A stretch of 56,652 nucleotides of DNA from a virus. Each line of letters opens with the position of its first letter. Position 1 is the first letter of the stretch. Position numbers and translations under genes: made by a program. Below, in pieces: positions 1 to 8,162 of the stretch. The stretch lies in the IMG/VR virus record IMGVR_UViG_3300037010_000803, positions 1-56,652 of that record. One strand, 5' to 3'. The notes under the pieces were generated by a model. The model was not told the DNA's origin and did not search any database. It saw only the letters and a program-made list of their open reading frames with translations.

Positions 1-20
1 GTGGCAAGAGGGTCAGCCAT
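1..20 (-). CDS. Head-tail connector, 5' fragment cut by the window edge
   Basis: Only the first seven codons are present, reading M-A-D-P-L-A-T, identical to the start of the complete connector gene at 34,544-33,978. The gene runs off the left edge. It lies downstream of the unit A capsid gene, in the same place as its full copy in unit B. Confidence 0.75.
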
Positions 21-33
21 TCGTCACCTCATA

Positions 34-55
34 GGGCGGGGCCGAAGCCCCGCCC
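34..55 (-). promoter_or_regulatory. TTCG-loop stem-loop between capsid and connector genes
   Basis: On the minus strand GGGCGGGGC and GCCCCGCCC form a perfect 9-bp stem closed by a TTCG tetraloop. It starts 13 nt after the capsid stop codon. No T-run follows, so it is not a standard intrinsic terminator. It more probably protects the 3' end of the capsid message or attenuates read-through. An identical element is at 34,558-34,579. Confidence 0.6.
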
Positions 56-67
56 CGTTAAGAGAAA

Positions 68-1576
68 TCACGGCTGCCAAACGTCGTAAAGCAGGCCATG
101 AATCGGAGGCATGTACATTGCCAAGCCACCCCTCATCCTGTTCTCGAACTGGCGGGAGGGCTGGCCCGTGGCATACTCGAAGTTTGTCCAGTCGTAGGAG
201 AGCCACAGTTTGACCGGAGCGTCCACGTTCGCCTGTGGGAACGGGATGATGTCCGGGACCCAGGCGATAGTACCCTGGACCATGTAAGGGTCGGTCACAA
301 TGTCAATCAAGCGCCCAGTCACCGGGTGGACGTACTTATTTGCGAACGCGCCACCGGCGAAGGTGTTCTCAGGACCGACTAGCATTGGGTAACGTACCAC
401 GCTGTTAGCCGCGCCCTGACCCAAAGCGTAGCCGATTGCGGCCCTGTCTAGCACGCCGCAAACAAGCTGGCCCTGGTCAGTACCAAGCCCGTTGAGGTAG
501 CACCGAGAAAGCATTCTGTTGATTTCGAGGATGCCGTTCCCATAGGCCGGAGTAAGCGCCGCGCCAACGCGCTGAACATAAGAGCCGCTGCCCGAAGCAC
601 ACATAAGCGCTCTCATGCCGTTAAAATCGTTAGGGTCCGCCGAGGTGTCACCGCTCGCGCAAATGTCGCCGGTCGTGACAACGTCCTGAATCGTGACCGT
701 GCTCTGCCCGGTGATGCCGACAAAGTGCGCGTTGCTAACGCCGGTAGTCGTGCCGATGTAAATAGCGTACCCAGCAGCCGCCGGAATGGGAGTGAAGCTA
801 ATCTTCAGGCTGTGCGTAGCCGTAGGAGTGGCAGTGGCCACCGTGGATTCAGCACCGTACCCATCCGTCTGGTCAATGCTTACGCCACAGGAGTAGCATT
901 TCCCGCTCGTACCGGAGGGCTGAAGGATTGCGCCAGCCTGGACGGCCTTCATCATCGCCATGTGAGTAATGGCCTTGACGTACACGTAATAAGGGACGTT
1001 TGCGAATCCAACGTTATTGTCGGAGATAACGCCGCTGTCAGCGACGACGACGTTGGTAACTTGGCCCAGCGCGCTCACGTTCCCGCCGAAAATGTGCGCG
1101 GATTCCATGAGACGGCCATAAAGCAGTGCGTTGGTGACCAAGCGCCCGCGCAGGTCGTCAAACGTACCCGCCGCTCTTTCGGCTTCGTAGATGATGTCCC
1201 ACAGACCGGAGGAGACAATTCCAAACGTGGCCGACTTGGCGTCGGTGGCATACGCGCCAGCCGCCGCGCTCTTCACGCCAGGCGCAGCGGTCGATTTACC
1301 AACTGCGCTTATTTTGGTAATCCGCTTGTAGTCTTTCTGGTTGCCCGTCGGAATCACCTCGCGCGGGATTCTGGACTGCCAGAAAGGCAGAAACGGCATA
1401 AGCTGCTTGGCTGGCTGTTCAAGGCTCACGCCATACTGATTGGCATTCAGGTCCAGTGAAGCCTTGGAAACGTCCAGCACGCCATTGGGATAGGCGTCAT
1501 GGAGAGCCTTCGCCACCAATCCGCTCGTGTCGCTAACCAACTTTTGCACATCGCTACTCAGATTGTTGATATCCAT
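68..1576 (-). CDS. Major capsid protein (unit A)
   Basis: A 502-aa protein placed directly after the protease/scaffold gene (9-nt gap) and followed by a strong stem-loop, the normal place and context for the shell subunit. Residues about 1-60 look like a helical arm and about 60-210 like the start of the capsid core. Residues about 225-300 look like an inserted beta-sandwich (FN3/Ig-like) domain, with the signature FTPIPAAAGYAIYIG near 261 and a CYSC pair at 227-230. The unit B copy differs mainly at residues 137-157, 222-224 and 302-316. The role is assigned from position and gene order plus loose family resemblance, not a catalytic motif. A second capsid-associated protein is less likely. 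Confidence 0.8.
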   Translation of the reverse strand: MDINNLSSDVQKLVSDTSGLVAKALHDAYPNGVLDVSKASLDLNANQYGVSLEQPAKQLMPFLPFWQSRIPREVIPTGNQKDYKRITKISAVGKSTAAPGVKSAAAGAYATDAKSATFGIVSSGLWDIIYEAERAAGTFDDLRGRLVTNALLYGRLMESAHIFGGNVSALGQVTNVVVADSGVISDNNVGFANVPYYVYVKAITHMAMMKAVQAGAILQPSGTSGKCYSCGVSIDQTDGYGAESTVATATPTATHSLKISFTPIPAAAGYAIYIGTTTGVSNAHFVGITGQSTVTIQDVVTTGDICASGDTSADPNDFNGMRALMCASGSGSYVQRVGAALTPAYGNGILEINRMLSRCYLNGLGTDQGQLVCGVLDRAAIGYALGQGAANSVVRYPMLVGPENTFAGGAFANKYVHPVTGRLIDIVTDPYMVQGTIAWVPDIIPFPQANVDAPVKLWLSYDWTNFEYATGQPSRQFENRMRGGLAMYMPPIHGLLYDVWQP

Positions 1577-1585
1577 TTTCTTTCC

Positions 1586-3160
1586 TCACTTGCGCTGTAG
1601 CGCAGCATTGACGCTGGCCTCGGCGGTCAGGCGGACCAACTTATGCTGGAACTCCGCCATATCCTTGCTTTCGGCGTACGCTGCTTTGACCACTTCAAAT
1701 GGCAGCGCAATCGCCTTGCCAGCTTCAGGGTTAATGTCAGTGGGTTGACCGTTTGCATCCTTGAACACGGGCTTTCCAGGCTCTACTGGGACTGCGAGCG
1801 CCTTTGCTACGTCAGCCTTTAGGGCAGCGTTCTCTTCTTTCAACGCCTGCACCTCTGCGCTGGCCTTGGCAAAGCTTTCTCGTAACTCCGTAAGGGCCTT
1901 TGACACCTCGCTCAAATCTGCCTTCGTTACTTCTGCCTTGGGCGTTTCATCCTTGGCCTTTGCCACATCATCGCCCTTGGGTGTATCCTGAGCCATTGCC
2001 ACGGGCACAACAGCCGCCGGAGGCTGTTCTTGCTCTTGAATCTCCGAGGCAATGAAATCCTGCAACGCAGCCACGGCGGCGAGTAGGCTCGCAAGTTGGG
2101 CCTTGTCTTCATCGGCCAAGTCGTCTTCACTCGCTTCCGCGTTCACCAAGTCGCTCACGAGGGAGAGTGCATACAGCCCATTGAGCGCATCCTGGATTTT
2201 CTTAGACGCCGGATACGCCCACGTGTCCGGCTGGAACATAGCCTTTTCGACCGGCTCCAGCTTGATTCCAAGTTTCCCGGCCCGCTCTATCAAGGCCGCC
2301 TGTGCCTTCTTAACATCCCACATCGGGTCTCCTTTCTCCGCGCTTGGCGGGCCGTCCTTGTCTATCTTCGACTTCCAGGCGGAGATTATCTTCGCCTTGA
2401 TTGCCTTCACGTCTTCCGCACTGTACTTCGCAGCGTTCTTGGCCTTGTTGATGTAGTTCCAGGCCGCTCTGATATGCTCAACAGTGTCAATGGGATATTT
2501 CTTGTTCTTGGCGTCTGCGAACTCCACATCGCCATATTTGTTTTCACCTTCCGAGGGCTTCACGTCTTCACGCTTGGCCGTCTTCACGACTTCAGCCGCT
2601 TCCTCATCGGTGAGGCCCTGCGCTTTCAACGTAGCAGTATCCCCTTCACTCACTGCCTTATGAACAGCCTGAAGACATCCGGCATCGGGATAATACGCCT
2701 TGCCAGGGAAGGTCAAGCAGGCATGATTCGTGTCCATGTCATCCAACTCTACTACTTTGGCCTTGAGCGTGGCGTCATAGACAGGGATATGATTTGCAGA
2801 GCCGCCAACGCTAATCTGGCGGTCGTCCCACTCACCGCTTTCAAACTCCTTGAACACTTCATTAGCGAGCGGGCTCTCGGCCTTCATGGCGAAATCAATC
2901 ACCACGTTACCTTCGCCGTCACGGTAGCCGTCAACGCTCTTGCCGAGCATGATGGGAACGACGTGCGAGGGCGTCAGTTTAATAGCTCCCGCCTTCGCCT
3001 GTTCCACCATTTTGTTGAGGCTCTTCTCCGTCATCCGCTCAGGTATGGGCCGTGTCTTGTCCGGCTTCGGCCCGGACGCTAGAAACACAAGATGCGGCGT
3101 CCCGTCATCCGTTTTGTACACCCGCGACAACGCAGCGTTGGTACTCGTCTCTTCTCTCAT
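1586..3160 (-). CDS. Prohead protease / scaffold fusion (unit A)
   Basis: About 524 aa from an ATG with SD GGAGTG nine bases upstream. Residues 1-170 resemble XkdF-like prohead serine proteases. Residues about 205-275 match a small helical domain common beside phage proteases (DUF6582-type, with KKYPIDTVEHIRAAWNYIN). The middle is Ala/Glu/Lys-rich, and residues about 405-450 form a heptad coiled coil typical of scaffolds. The protein would direct procapsid assembly and trim the shell. The N-terminal third differs strongly from unit B while the rest is almost identical, so the protease domain has been exchanged. I did not identify the catalytic triad with certainty. Confidence 0.72.
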   Translation of the reverse strand: MREETSTNAALSRVYKTDDGTPHLVFLASGPKPDKTRPIPERMTEKSLNKMVEQAKAGAIKLTPSHVVPIMLGKSVDGYRDGEGNVVIDFAMKAESPLANEVFKEFESGEWDDRQISVGGSANHIPVYDATLKAKVVELDDMDTNHACLTFPGKAYYPDAGCLQAVHKAVSEGDTATLKAQGLTDEEAAEVVKTAKREDVKPSEGENKYGDVEFADAKNKKYPIDTVEHIRAAWNYINKAKNAAKYSAEDVKAIKAKIISAWKSKIDKDGPPSAEKGDPMWDVKKAQAALIERAGKLGIKLEPVEKAMFQPDTWAYPASKKIQDALNGLYALSLVSDLVNAEASEDDLADEDKAQLASLLAAVAALQDFIASEIQEQEQPPAAVVPVAMAQDTPKGDDVAKAKDETPKAEVTKADLSEVSKALTELRESFAKASAEVQALKEENAALKADVAKALAVPVEPGKPVFKDANGQPTDINPEAGKAIALPFEVVKAAYAESKDMAEFQHKLVRLTAEASVNAALQRK

Positions 3161-3172
3161 GGCACACTCCAT

Positions 3173-3451
3173 TTACATCCTGACCAGCCGTTTCTCCACA
3201 GGGACCACAGACGGCATCCGTGCCTCGGACATCCTACGAAGCACATCGAATACCGCGCCTTGTATTTGCTCAGGCTCGTTGAGGAATCGCCCAAACGCTT
3301 GGCCGGGCACAATAATCGTAGAGCCTCCCTCTGGGTGAGGCAGTATCCCAATCACCGCCTCCGGCGCAATCATGGCAGTTCCAGTGTCTTCTCCGAGCGC
3401 GACGGCTAACGTGAGAAATCTGCCATTGAATCCGATTTCTGGGCCGTTCAT
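3173..3451 (-). CDS. Conserved small head-region protein (unit A)
   Basis: A 92-aa protein whose ATG overlaps the stop of the upstream gene as TGATG, so it is translationally coupled. It contains a hydrophobic stretch with VIGILPHPEGGSTIIVPG and a basic C-terminus. It lies between the portal and protease genes and is almost identical in unit B, which supports a structural or assembly role. I recognise no family. Confidence 0.75.
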   Translation of the reverse strand: MNGPEIGFNGRFLTLAVALGEDTGTAMIAPEAVIGILPHPEGGSTIIVPGQAFGRFLNEPEQIQGAVFDVLRRMSEARMPSVVPVEKRLVRM

Positions 3452-3648
3452 CAACGCACCTGCACCCGGACATGTTCACCGGGCCGCGCAGTGTCAAGCA
3501 TCTCCTGCAACAGCGCCCGTAGGGCTTCTGGCGAGTGCGTGCAGTCCACGGGTACAACGAGTTGAATTGTCCGGTCCTGTTCTTTGCTTGCGGTCTCTTC
3601 CACATTGTCCGTAACGACTTTCCTCGGCTTGCCTTTTTCCCAGCCCAT
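3451..3648 (-). CDS. Small head-region protein (unit A)
   Basis: A 65-aa protein starting 1 nt after the portal stop, with SD GGAGGAG. It is charged and soluble, with a probable helix in the last half (SPEALRALLQEMLDTA). The amino-acid sequence is unchanged in unit B while the DNA has synonymous differences, which shows purifying selection. Function unknown; location suggests capsid assembly. Confidence 0.75.
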   Translation of the reverse strand: MGWEKGKPRKVVTDNVEETASKEQDRTIQLVVPVDCTHSPEALRALLQEMLDTARPGEHVRVQVR

Positions 3649-3649
3649 C

Positions 3650-5917
3650 TTACTCCTCCGAGAGCGGTATGAACGCTCTAGTGCAATTCGGGTGTTCTAT
3701 GGGATTCGCTATCATTTCGTCAACGGTCCAGATTTCGCCATTGACTGCATCACACTCCGCGCAAGACCCAGGGCCATTCCCATCGGAGACTTCGACCCTC
3801 TCGACTCCCTGCGCAGCGTAGTTAGTGCCTGCCCCTACATTGTATGCAACCGCCGTTTCCGTTCTTGCCGTTACCATGGCGCGGGCCGGTGATTCAAGCG
3901 TGTCCTGTAACTCTTTGGCTAAGTCCGTGTAGCTCTTGCCGCTCCTTACCGCCTCGGCTATGGCATTGCGTACCGTCTCGCGCACCGTGTCAGAGACGGC
4001 CAACTCATTGGGATTGTCTATCCACTCGGAGCCGTCCCACTTCATCCCCAATAATGCCGCCGCTCGCTCTTGCGCCCACACCGCCGCGCTGGTCTCACCT
4101 ACGCCCACGAGTTCAGCCGAGTCATCCACCCCGGCGTTATAGACCGCCTCCAGCCATCGTACCAGTGCAGCCCAATCCTCCGGCGGCATATCCGTCGGCC
4201 CCTTGGTCACGAGCTGAGCCTTGCCTTCGGCCAAATACGGCGCAGCCAAATGTCTATAAATGCGCTGCCAGAGTTCCACGCCCGCCTCAGTTAACGGCTT
4301 GGCTCGCTCGCTTGTCTCCCAACGTAATGCTTTACGCGGGCCTTTGAACGCTTTAGCCACATCGCCTTCTGCCAGACATTTCTCCACCCAATATCTAGCA
4401 GCGGGTGTTATCGCCGCGCTGACAAACGGACGCGGCGTCCTACCGTTCTTCGCATCGGCCTTGGCGACCTTCTTCCATCGCGCCAAATCCGCCTTCTGGG
4501 TATTCTCCGGCGGCGCTTCTGGCGGAGGTGCTTCCGGTGGCGTCTTGCTACTGCCTTGCAATGGCACGTAGCCGGTGGGAGTTAACACCATCAGCATGTT
4601 CGCCTCCGGCACATCGGAAGGCGGGTCACCCGCTCTCGCCCTGGCCTCGTTCACACTTCGGATACCCAGTTTGACGAACGCCTCATTTTCCTGTAGTTCC
4701 AGTTGTTTGTTTATCTGCGTTTCGGCTATCCACTCGAAACTGACCTCAGTGAGTCCGAGGTCTTCGTTGATGTATTCGTCCAGGATTTCTTCGATAAAAA
4801 TCTCATGCGGCTCGATACCAGATGCCTGGGACTGATTAGCGTTGCCCTGCCCTGACCGACCTAGCCCGGCGCTCTTCATAATCGGCTCAGGATTTACGCC
4901 GACCACCCATGCCATCGCCCGGAGTATAAGCTCGTCAAACTCATAATCCCACTTCGGCGGTGGAACGGGGATATACGTTGTTCCATCCGGTACAGCTATG
5001 GCCGCCGCCCGTGCCTGCAAATTGCCCTTCATGCGTGAGTCAAGGTATCTCTGGAAGTCCTCACGCTGTTGCATCGTGAAATCTTTCGGAAGGATTAGCC
5101 ATCCGGGTGGAGTGTTGCCAGCCGTGTAGCTGTAGTTCTCTTGCAACGAAGCGTTTATCGCCAGCGTGACCAGAGTCAAGCATTGCTCTACCGCTGAGAA
5201 TCCATAGGGCGTCCAGGAACGCGCATTCATGGGCCGCCAGATTAGTTCATCGGTGGTATATTGCCGCTCTGGGACTCCGTGCAAGTATTGGTAGAACGCG
5301 GCAGCCGGTGGGTCAGGCGGAAGCCCAGCGGCAGTGAGAATCGGCTTGATTTTGGCTGCGTCCATAACTCGCAGCCCCAACGGCTTCCCGCCAACGGTCC
5401 TTCGTTTGCCGAGAGCCACCGCACCAACGACCAGAATGTCTTCAAGCACAGCGTTCAGCCAGTCACCAAATCTCAAATACCCATCGGGCTTTTTCAGCCA
5501 TGCTTCAGCGGCCTGGACATCCGGGCGCTCTGCGTATTTTTCACCCTCTTGCATCTTTAGCGGCCGTATTCCGTGAGGCAGGCCGCGCATCTGCCTTTTT
5601 AGGTCTTCGATAACAAGTCTAATGCCCCAACAGTTGTCAGCCAGTATTCGTAACTGCGATTCACGTGCGCCCGGCTTCGCTTGGTCAGGATTAAACGTTA
5701 GATTGTAGCCAACAGGAATCTCGAATCCGGTCGGCTCCGGGCCAGGACCGCCCAACGGCGGAAGAGGAGCTAATGGCTTGAACGGGAATGGGTCCTTGCC
5801 TTGTGGGGCCGTTGGCAGTTGAGCGTTCTGAAGCCGATTGTTTAGCGACTCCGCGCCTACGGCGTCGCCCGGCTGATTCCCAAACTTTATGTCCAGCGCG
5901 CCGATTGTTATTCTCAT
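3650..5917 (-). CDS. Portal protein fused to a MuF-type minor head domain (unit A)
   Basis: About 755 aa. The ATG overlaps the terminase stop (GTATGAGA) and has SD GGAG five bases away, so the longer in-frame GTG-type extension is unlikely. Residues about 60-450 form the portal through which DNA is packaged; residues about 460-490 are a Pro/Ala/Glu linker. The last 120 residues match the SPP1 gp7 / Mu gpF minor head family, with RTETA, SCAECDAVNG and HPNCTRAF. Portal and MuF are usually two genes; here they are one polypeptide, so the minor head protein would be delivered in fixed ratio with the portal ring. The C-terminal 50 residues differ most from unit B. Confidence 0.88.
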   Translation of the reverse strand: MRITIGALDIKFGNQPGDAVGAESLNNRLQNAQLPTAPQGKDPFPFKPLAPLPPLGGPGPEPTGFEIPVGYNLTFNPDQAKPGARESQLRILADNCWGIRLVIEDLKRQMRGLPHGIRPLKMQEGEKYAERPDVQAAEAWLKKPDGYLRFGDWLNAVLEDILVVGAVALGKRRTVGGKPLGLRVMDAAKIKPILTAAGLPPDPPAAAFYQYLHGVPERQYTTDELIWRPMNARSWTPYGFSAVEQCLTLVTLAINASLQENYSYTAGNTPPGWLILPKDFTMQQREDFQRYLDSRMKGNLQARAAAIAVPDGTTYIPVPPPKWDYEFDELILRAMAWVVGVNPEPIMKSAGLGRSGQGNANQSQASGIEPHEIFIEEILDEYINEDLGLTEVSFEWIAETQINKQLELQENEAFVKLGIRSVNEARARAGDPPSDVPEANMLMVLTPTGYVPLQGSSKTPPEAPPPEAPPENTQKADLARWKKVAKADAKNGRTPRPFVSAAITPAARYWVEKCLAEGDVAKAFKGPRKALRWETSERAKPLTEAGVELWQRIYRHLAAPYLAEGKAQLVTKGPTDMPPEDWAALVRWLEAVYNAGVDDSAELVGVGETSAAVWAQERAAALLGMKWDGSEWIDNPNELAVSDTVRETVRNAIAEAVRSGKSYTDLAKELQDTLESPARAMVTARTETAVAYNVGAGTNYAAQGVERVEVSDGNGPGSCAECDAVNGEIWTVDEMIANPIEHPNCTRAFIPLSEE

Positions 5918-7383
5918 ACGGTCTCCAATTTGGTCTTCATCCATTCCAGGAAATTCGGGTCAGCACTGAAATTCCCCGCAAAGGCCAGTAACAAGGCATC
6001 CGCGTCATCCGGCGAGCGCCCGATTCTCGTTCTGGTCTTCTCCTTGGGCTCCACCTTCACCCTACCTGAGCTATCGGGAGACCATCGCGGCGCTATCAAC
6101 TGCCCTACCGTCTCGTCGTCAAGCTCGGACAGGTCCCAGCCGCCAGATTGCGATAACTCTCTTCCCACTTCCCACCATAGCTGGTCTCGCAGTTTCGGGA
6201 ATCTCGCCGGGTCCGTTGACGCTTCACCCACGTTCACGCCCACCACTTCCGCTCCGTGTTCTGAGCGGAGTTCTTTGAGCCTTCCTACTACGCCCCAGCC
6301 GATTCCGCAAACGTCCACCTTGATTCTGCTTGCGCCGGTCGCTTTAATCGCCTGCACAGCGTATCCGGCGGCTTCCATGGCATCGGGAGTAGCATATCGC
6401 CACGTTCGCCCTGCCTTGGGGCCTCTACGCTCGCGTATGACGGTCATATCACCACCACCGCCAACGTCCATACCAAGCTCCACGGGCAAGAGTTCTTCCG
6501 GCTTATACTCTCTCGGCTTCTGGCATTTCACCACCCACGACCAGGGTACTACCCCGGAAACTGCGTCTTCAGGGAATCGCCCCAGAACGCGGCTAACATA
6601 CCGTGGGTCACTCTCGCCCCATTCCTTCTGGCGCTCTTCCACCCAGAGCTTGCCGGTCAAGAGCTTCAGCACATCCGGCGGGCAGGGCTCCCCAGTAAAG
6701 GCTGGCAGGTCGAGAGCGCTCACCGGAATCACATGCCAGCCACTTCCAGGACGGCATAACTTCGCGAAGTGGCTTAGCGGGTCGTCAGGATTGCCGATTG
6801 CCAGTATTCGGCTCCCTTCCGACGTGACAAGCCCTTCCGCCGCTGTGAATATCTCTTCCGGCACTCCGGCGGCTTCATCCACCACGACCAGGACCTTTTC
6901 AGCGTGAATCCCTTGAAACGCTGTCGGGTCATAGTCAGCGGGCTTGCGCCCAAAGGCTACCAGTTCGCCATTGAGCCGCCACTCGGTCTGATTCATTTCT
7001 CCGAGCGGCGACCTGGCGTGAGCACGATTTAACTCGCGCCACAGAATGGCCCTAACCTGTTGATACGTGGGAGCCGAACTCACCACAAAGGCGCTGCCGA
7101 CCGGGTTTGACGCAATCCACCAGTACATGAGGCGAGCGGCCAGAAAGCTCTTGCCCGTACCATGCGCCGAGGGGACAGCCACGTGCCGGTACTTGACTAT
7201 GGCGTCGGCTATCTCAACCTGGCGGCTCCACAGGTAGCAGTCAAGCACCTGGCGGATGTACTGCGACGGGGACAGGCTCGCCCGCTCGCGTAACCGTTCG
7301 CGGTACTTAAGTAGGGCCGCCGCCCTTTGCGATAGCGAGTAACTCCTCGTCGGTGAGCTTGTTGAGGTCAATATCGAGCTCAT
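5914..7383 (-). CDS. terL: Terminase large subunit (unit A)
   Basis: A 489-aa DNA-packaging motor. Walker A is AHGTGKS near residue 74, Walker B is VLVVVDEA near 165, and the C-terminal RNaseH-like nuclease shows GMDVGGGGD near 310 and DADALLLAF near 465. It pumps DNA into the procapsid and cuts it. The chosen ATG gives a 77-nt overlap with terS. The first 35 residues are not homologous to the unit B copy, so the start is uncertain and a later non-ATG start is possible. Confidence 0.92.
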   Translation of the reverse strand: MSSILTSTSSPTRSYSLSQRAAALLKYRERLRERASLSPSQYIRQVLDCYLWSRQVEIADAIVKYRHVAVPSAHGTGKSFLAARLMYWWIASNPVGSAFVVSSAPTYQQVRAILWRELNRAHARSPLGEMNQTEWRLNGELVAFGRKPADYDPTAFQGIHAEKVLVVVDEAAGVPEEIFTAAEGLVTSEGSRILAIGNPDDPLSHFAKLCRPGSGWHVIPVSALDLPAFTGEPCPPDVLKLLTGKLWVEERQKEWGESDPRYVSRVLGRFPEDAVSGVVPWSWVVKCQKPREYKPEELLPVELGMDVGGGGDMTVIRERRGPKAGRTWRYATPDAMEAAGYAVQAIKATGASRIKVDVCGIGWGVVGRLKELRSEHGAEVVGVNVGEASTDPARFPKLRDQLWWEVGRELSQSGGWDLSELDDETVGQLIAPRWSPDSSGRVKVEPKEKTRTRIGRSPDDADALLLAFAGNFSADPNFLEWMKTKLETV

Positions 7384-7753
7384 GTCTTTCCGCTATCCCC
7401 GCCGCCTTGCGCTCTTGTTCCATTCCCGCGATGACAGTCCGTAACGCCTCGGAGAAAGACTGCGGCTCAGACCGCAAGAGCACCCTTAGTCCGATGTCCT
7501 CCATGGCCCGTGCAATGCGCAACTGCCTTGCCCTGAATTCGGCCTCAGTGGTGCTCACGCGGTTTAGCGTCTTGCTTGCCACCTGCTGGCGGTACGCTGA
7601 CCGCGCTTCAGCCCAATGCTCTTTCGAGGCTCGCCTGCCAACAGTGGCGAAGTTCACCCTGTACTTGGCCGCCAGGCTGCGCTGGGTGACGCTCTCGTCA
7701 CCGGCTATGTATTCTGCCTTGATAGCTTCCCAATTCAATCGCGAAGCTGCCAT
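7307..7753 (-). CDS. terS: Terminase small subunit (unit A)
   Basis: A 148-aa protein starting at MAASRLNW with SD GGGAG upstream; longer extensions lack homology in unit B. Residues 5-40 contain a helix-turn-helix (VTQRSLAAKYRVNFATVGRR) expected to bind the packaging site, and the rest is helical, for oligomerisation. It lies directly before terL. Only residues 1-70 are well conserved with unit B; the C-terminal half is different, as is the facing N-terminus of TerL, so the two interacting ends may have been exchanged together. Confidence 0.85.
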   Translation of the reverse strand: MAASRLNWEAIKAEYIAGDESVTQRSLAAKYRVNFATVGRRASKEHWAEARSAYRQQVASKTLNRVSTTEAEFRARQLRIARAMEDIGLRVLLRSEPQSFSEALRTVIAGMEQERKAAGIAERHELDIDLNKLTDEELLAIAKGGGPT

Positions 7754-7785
7754 ATATCTTCTCCCTGAATCATCATTGCACCCGC

Positions 7786-7814
7786 TTGACTTCCGCTCAA
7801 TTTGGTGCCATATT
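7786..7814 (+). promoter_or_regulatory. Plus-strand promoter for the 7,833 gene
   Basis: TTGACT (7,786-7,791), exactly 17 bp, then CATATT (7,809-7,814). This is the only clear plus-strand promoter I found. It reads straight into a GGAGGT ribosome-binding site (7,823-7,828) and an ATG at 7,833. Confidence 0.6.
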
Positions 7815-7832
7815 CTTCCCCTGGAGGTGCAT

Positions 7833-8162
7833 ATGGCCAACCGCAATCACAGGCACTTGCCTCATATCCCCGCTGGGATGGACAGCCCAATAGCCGCGAG
7901 TCGTGACCGCGCCATCTATGCGGAGGCATCCGACGCTGCCCTGCTTGCTCGCCGCGACGCCACTCCCATACTCGCCCCAAAATCAGCACCGCAATCAGCG
8001 CCAAAGCCCAGGCCGGAGCCCGCAGCCCGTGCAATCCAAGGCATTAGGCTGCGCATCGGCGGCTTGGCGAAAGCAAGCCGCGAGGCGGGGCTGCTAGAAC
8101 TGGCTAGTGCGCTTGAGGCACTACTCCCCATGGTCTCCGAGGCCGCGCGAGAATCTCACTAA
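7833..8162 (+). CDS. Plus-strand orphan gene (moron-like), unknown function
   Basis: A 109-aa protein with SD GGAGGT four bases before the ATG and its own promoter. The N-terminal third is His/Arg-rich, the middle is a Pro/Ala-rich linker (about residues 47-65), and residues about 70-105 are an amphipathic helical segment. I recognise no family. It opposes every other gene, overlaps the 3' end of the radical-SAM gene by 59 nt tail-to-tail, and is absent from unit B, where terS directly abuts the ParB-methyltransferase gene. Independent promoter, opposite strand and presence in only one unit are classic signs of a phage moron. Confidence 0.55.
   Translation: MANRNHRHLPHIPAGMDSPIAASRDRAIYAEASDAALLARRDATPILAPKSAPQSAPKPRPEPAARAIQGIRLRIGGLAKASREAGLLELASALEALLPMVSEAARESH

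Larger units (their letters stand above)
1..127. repeat. 127-nt exact direct repeat, copy 1 (window start)
   Basis: Bases 1-127 are identical to 34,525-34,651; the first difference is A at 128 against G at 34,652. The repeat covers the start of the connector gene, the intergenic stem-loop and the 3' end of the capsid gene. Homology continues after it with scattered substitutions, so only the exact length and its position at the window edge are odd. See findings for the assembly interpretation. Confidence 0.95.

Noticed and set aside
2096-3082. Long plus-strand open frame (328 codons) opposite the protease/scaffold gene
   Set aside because: It is the mirror of a well-supported minus-strand gene, has no SD or promoter, and is rich in Arg/Leu as expected of an antisense frame.
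7735-8034. Minus-strand 99-codon frame with a hydrophobic helix opposite the plus-strand gene
   Set aside because: It starts with TTG without an SD, has an unlikely composition after the helix and overlaps terS, while the plus-strand frame has a promoter, SD and ATG.
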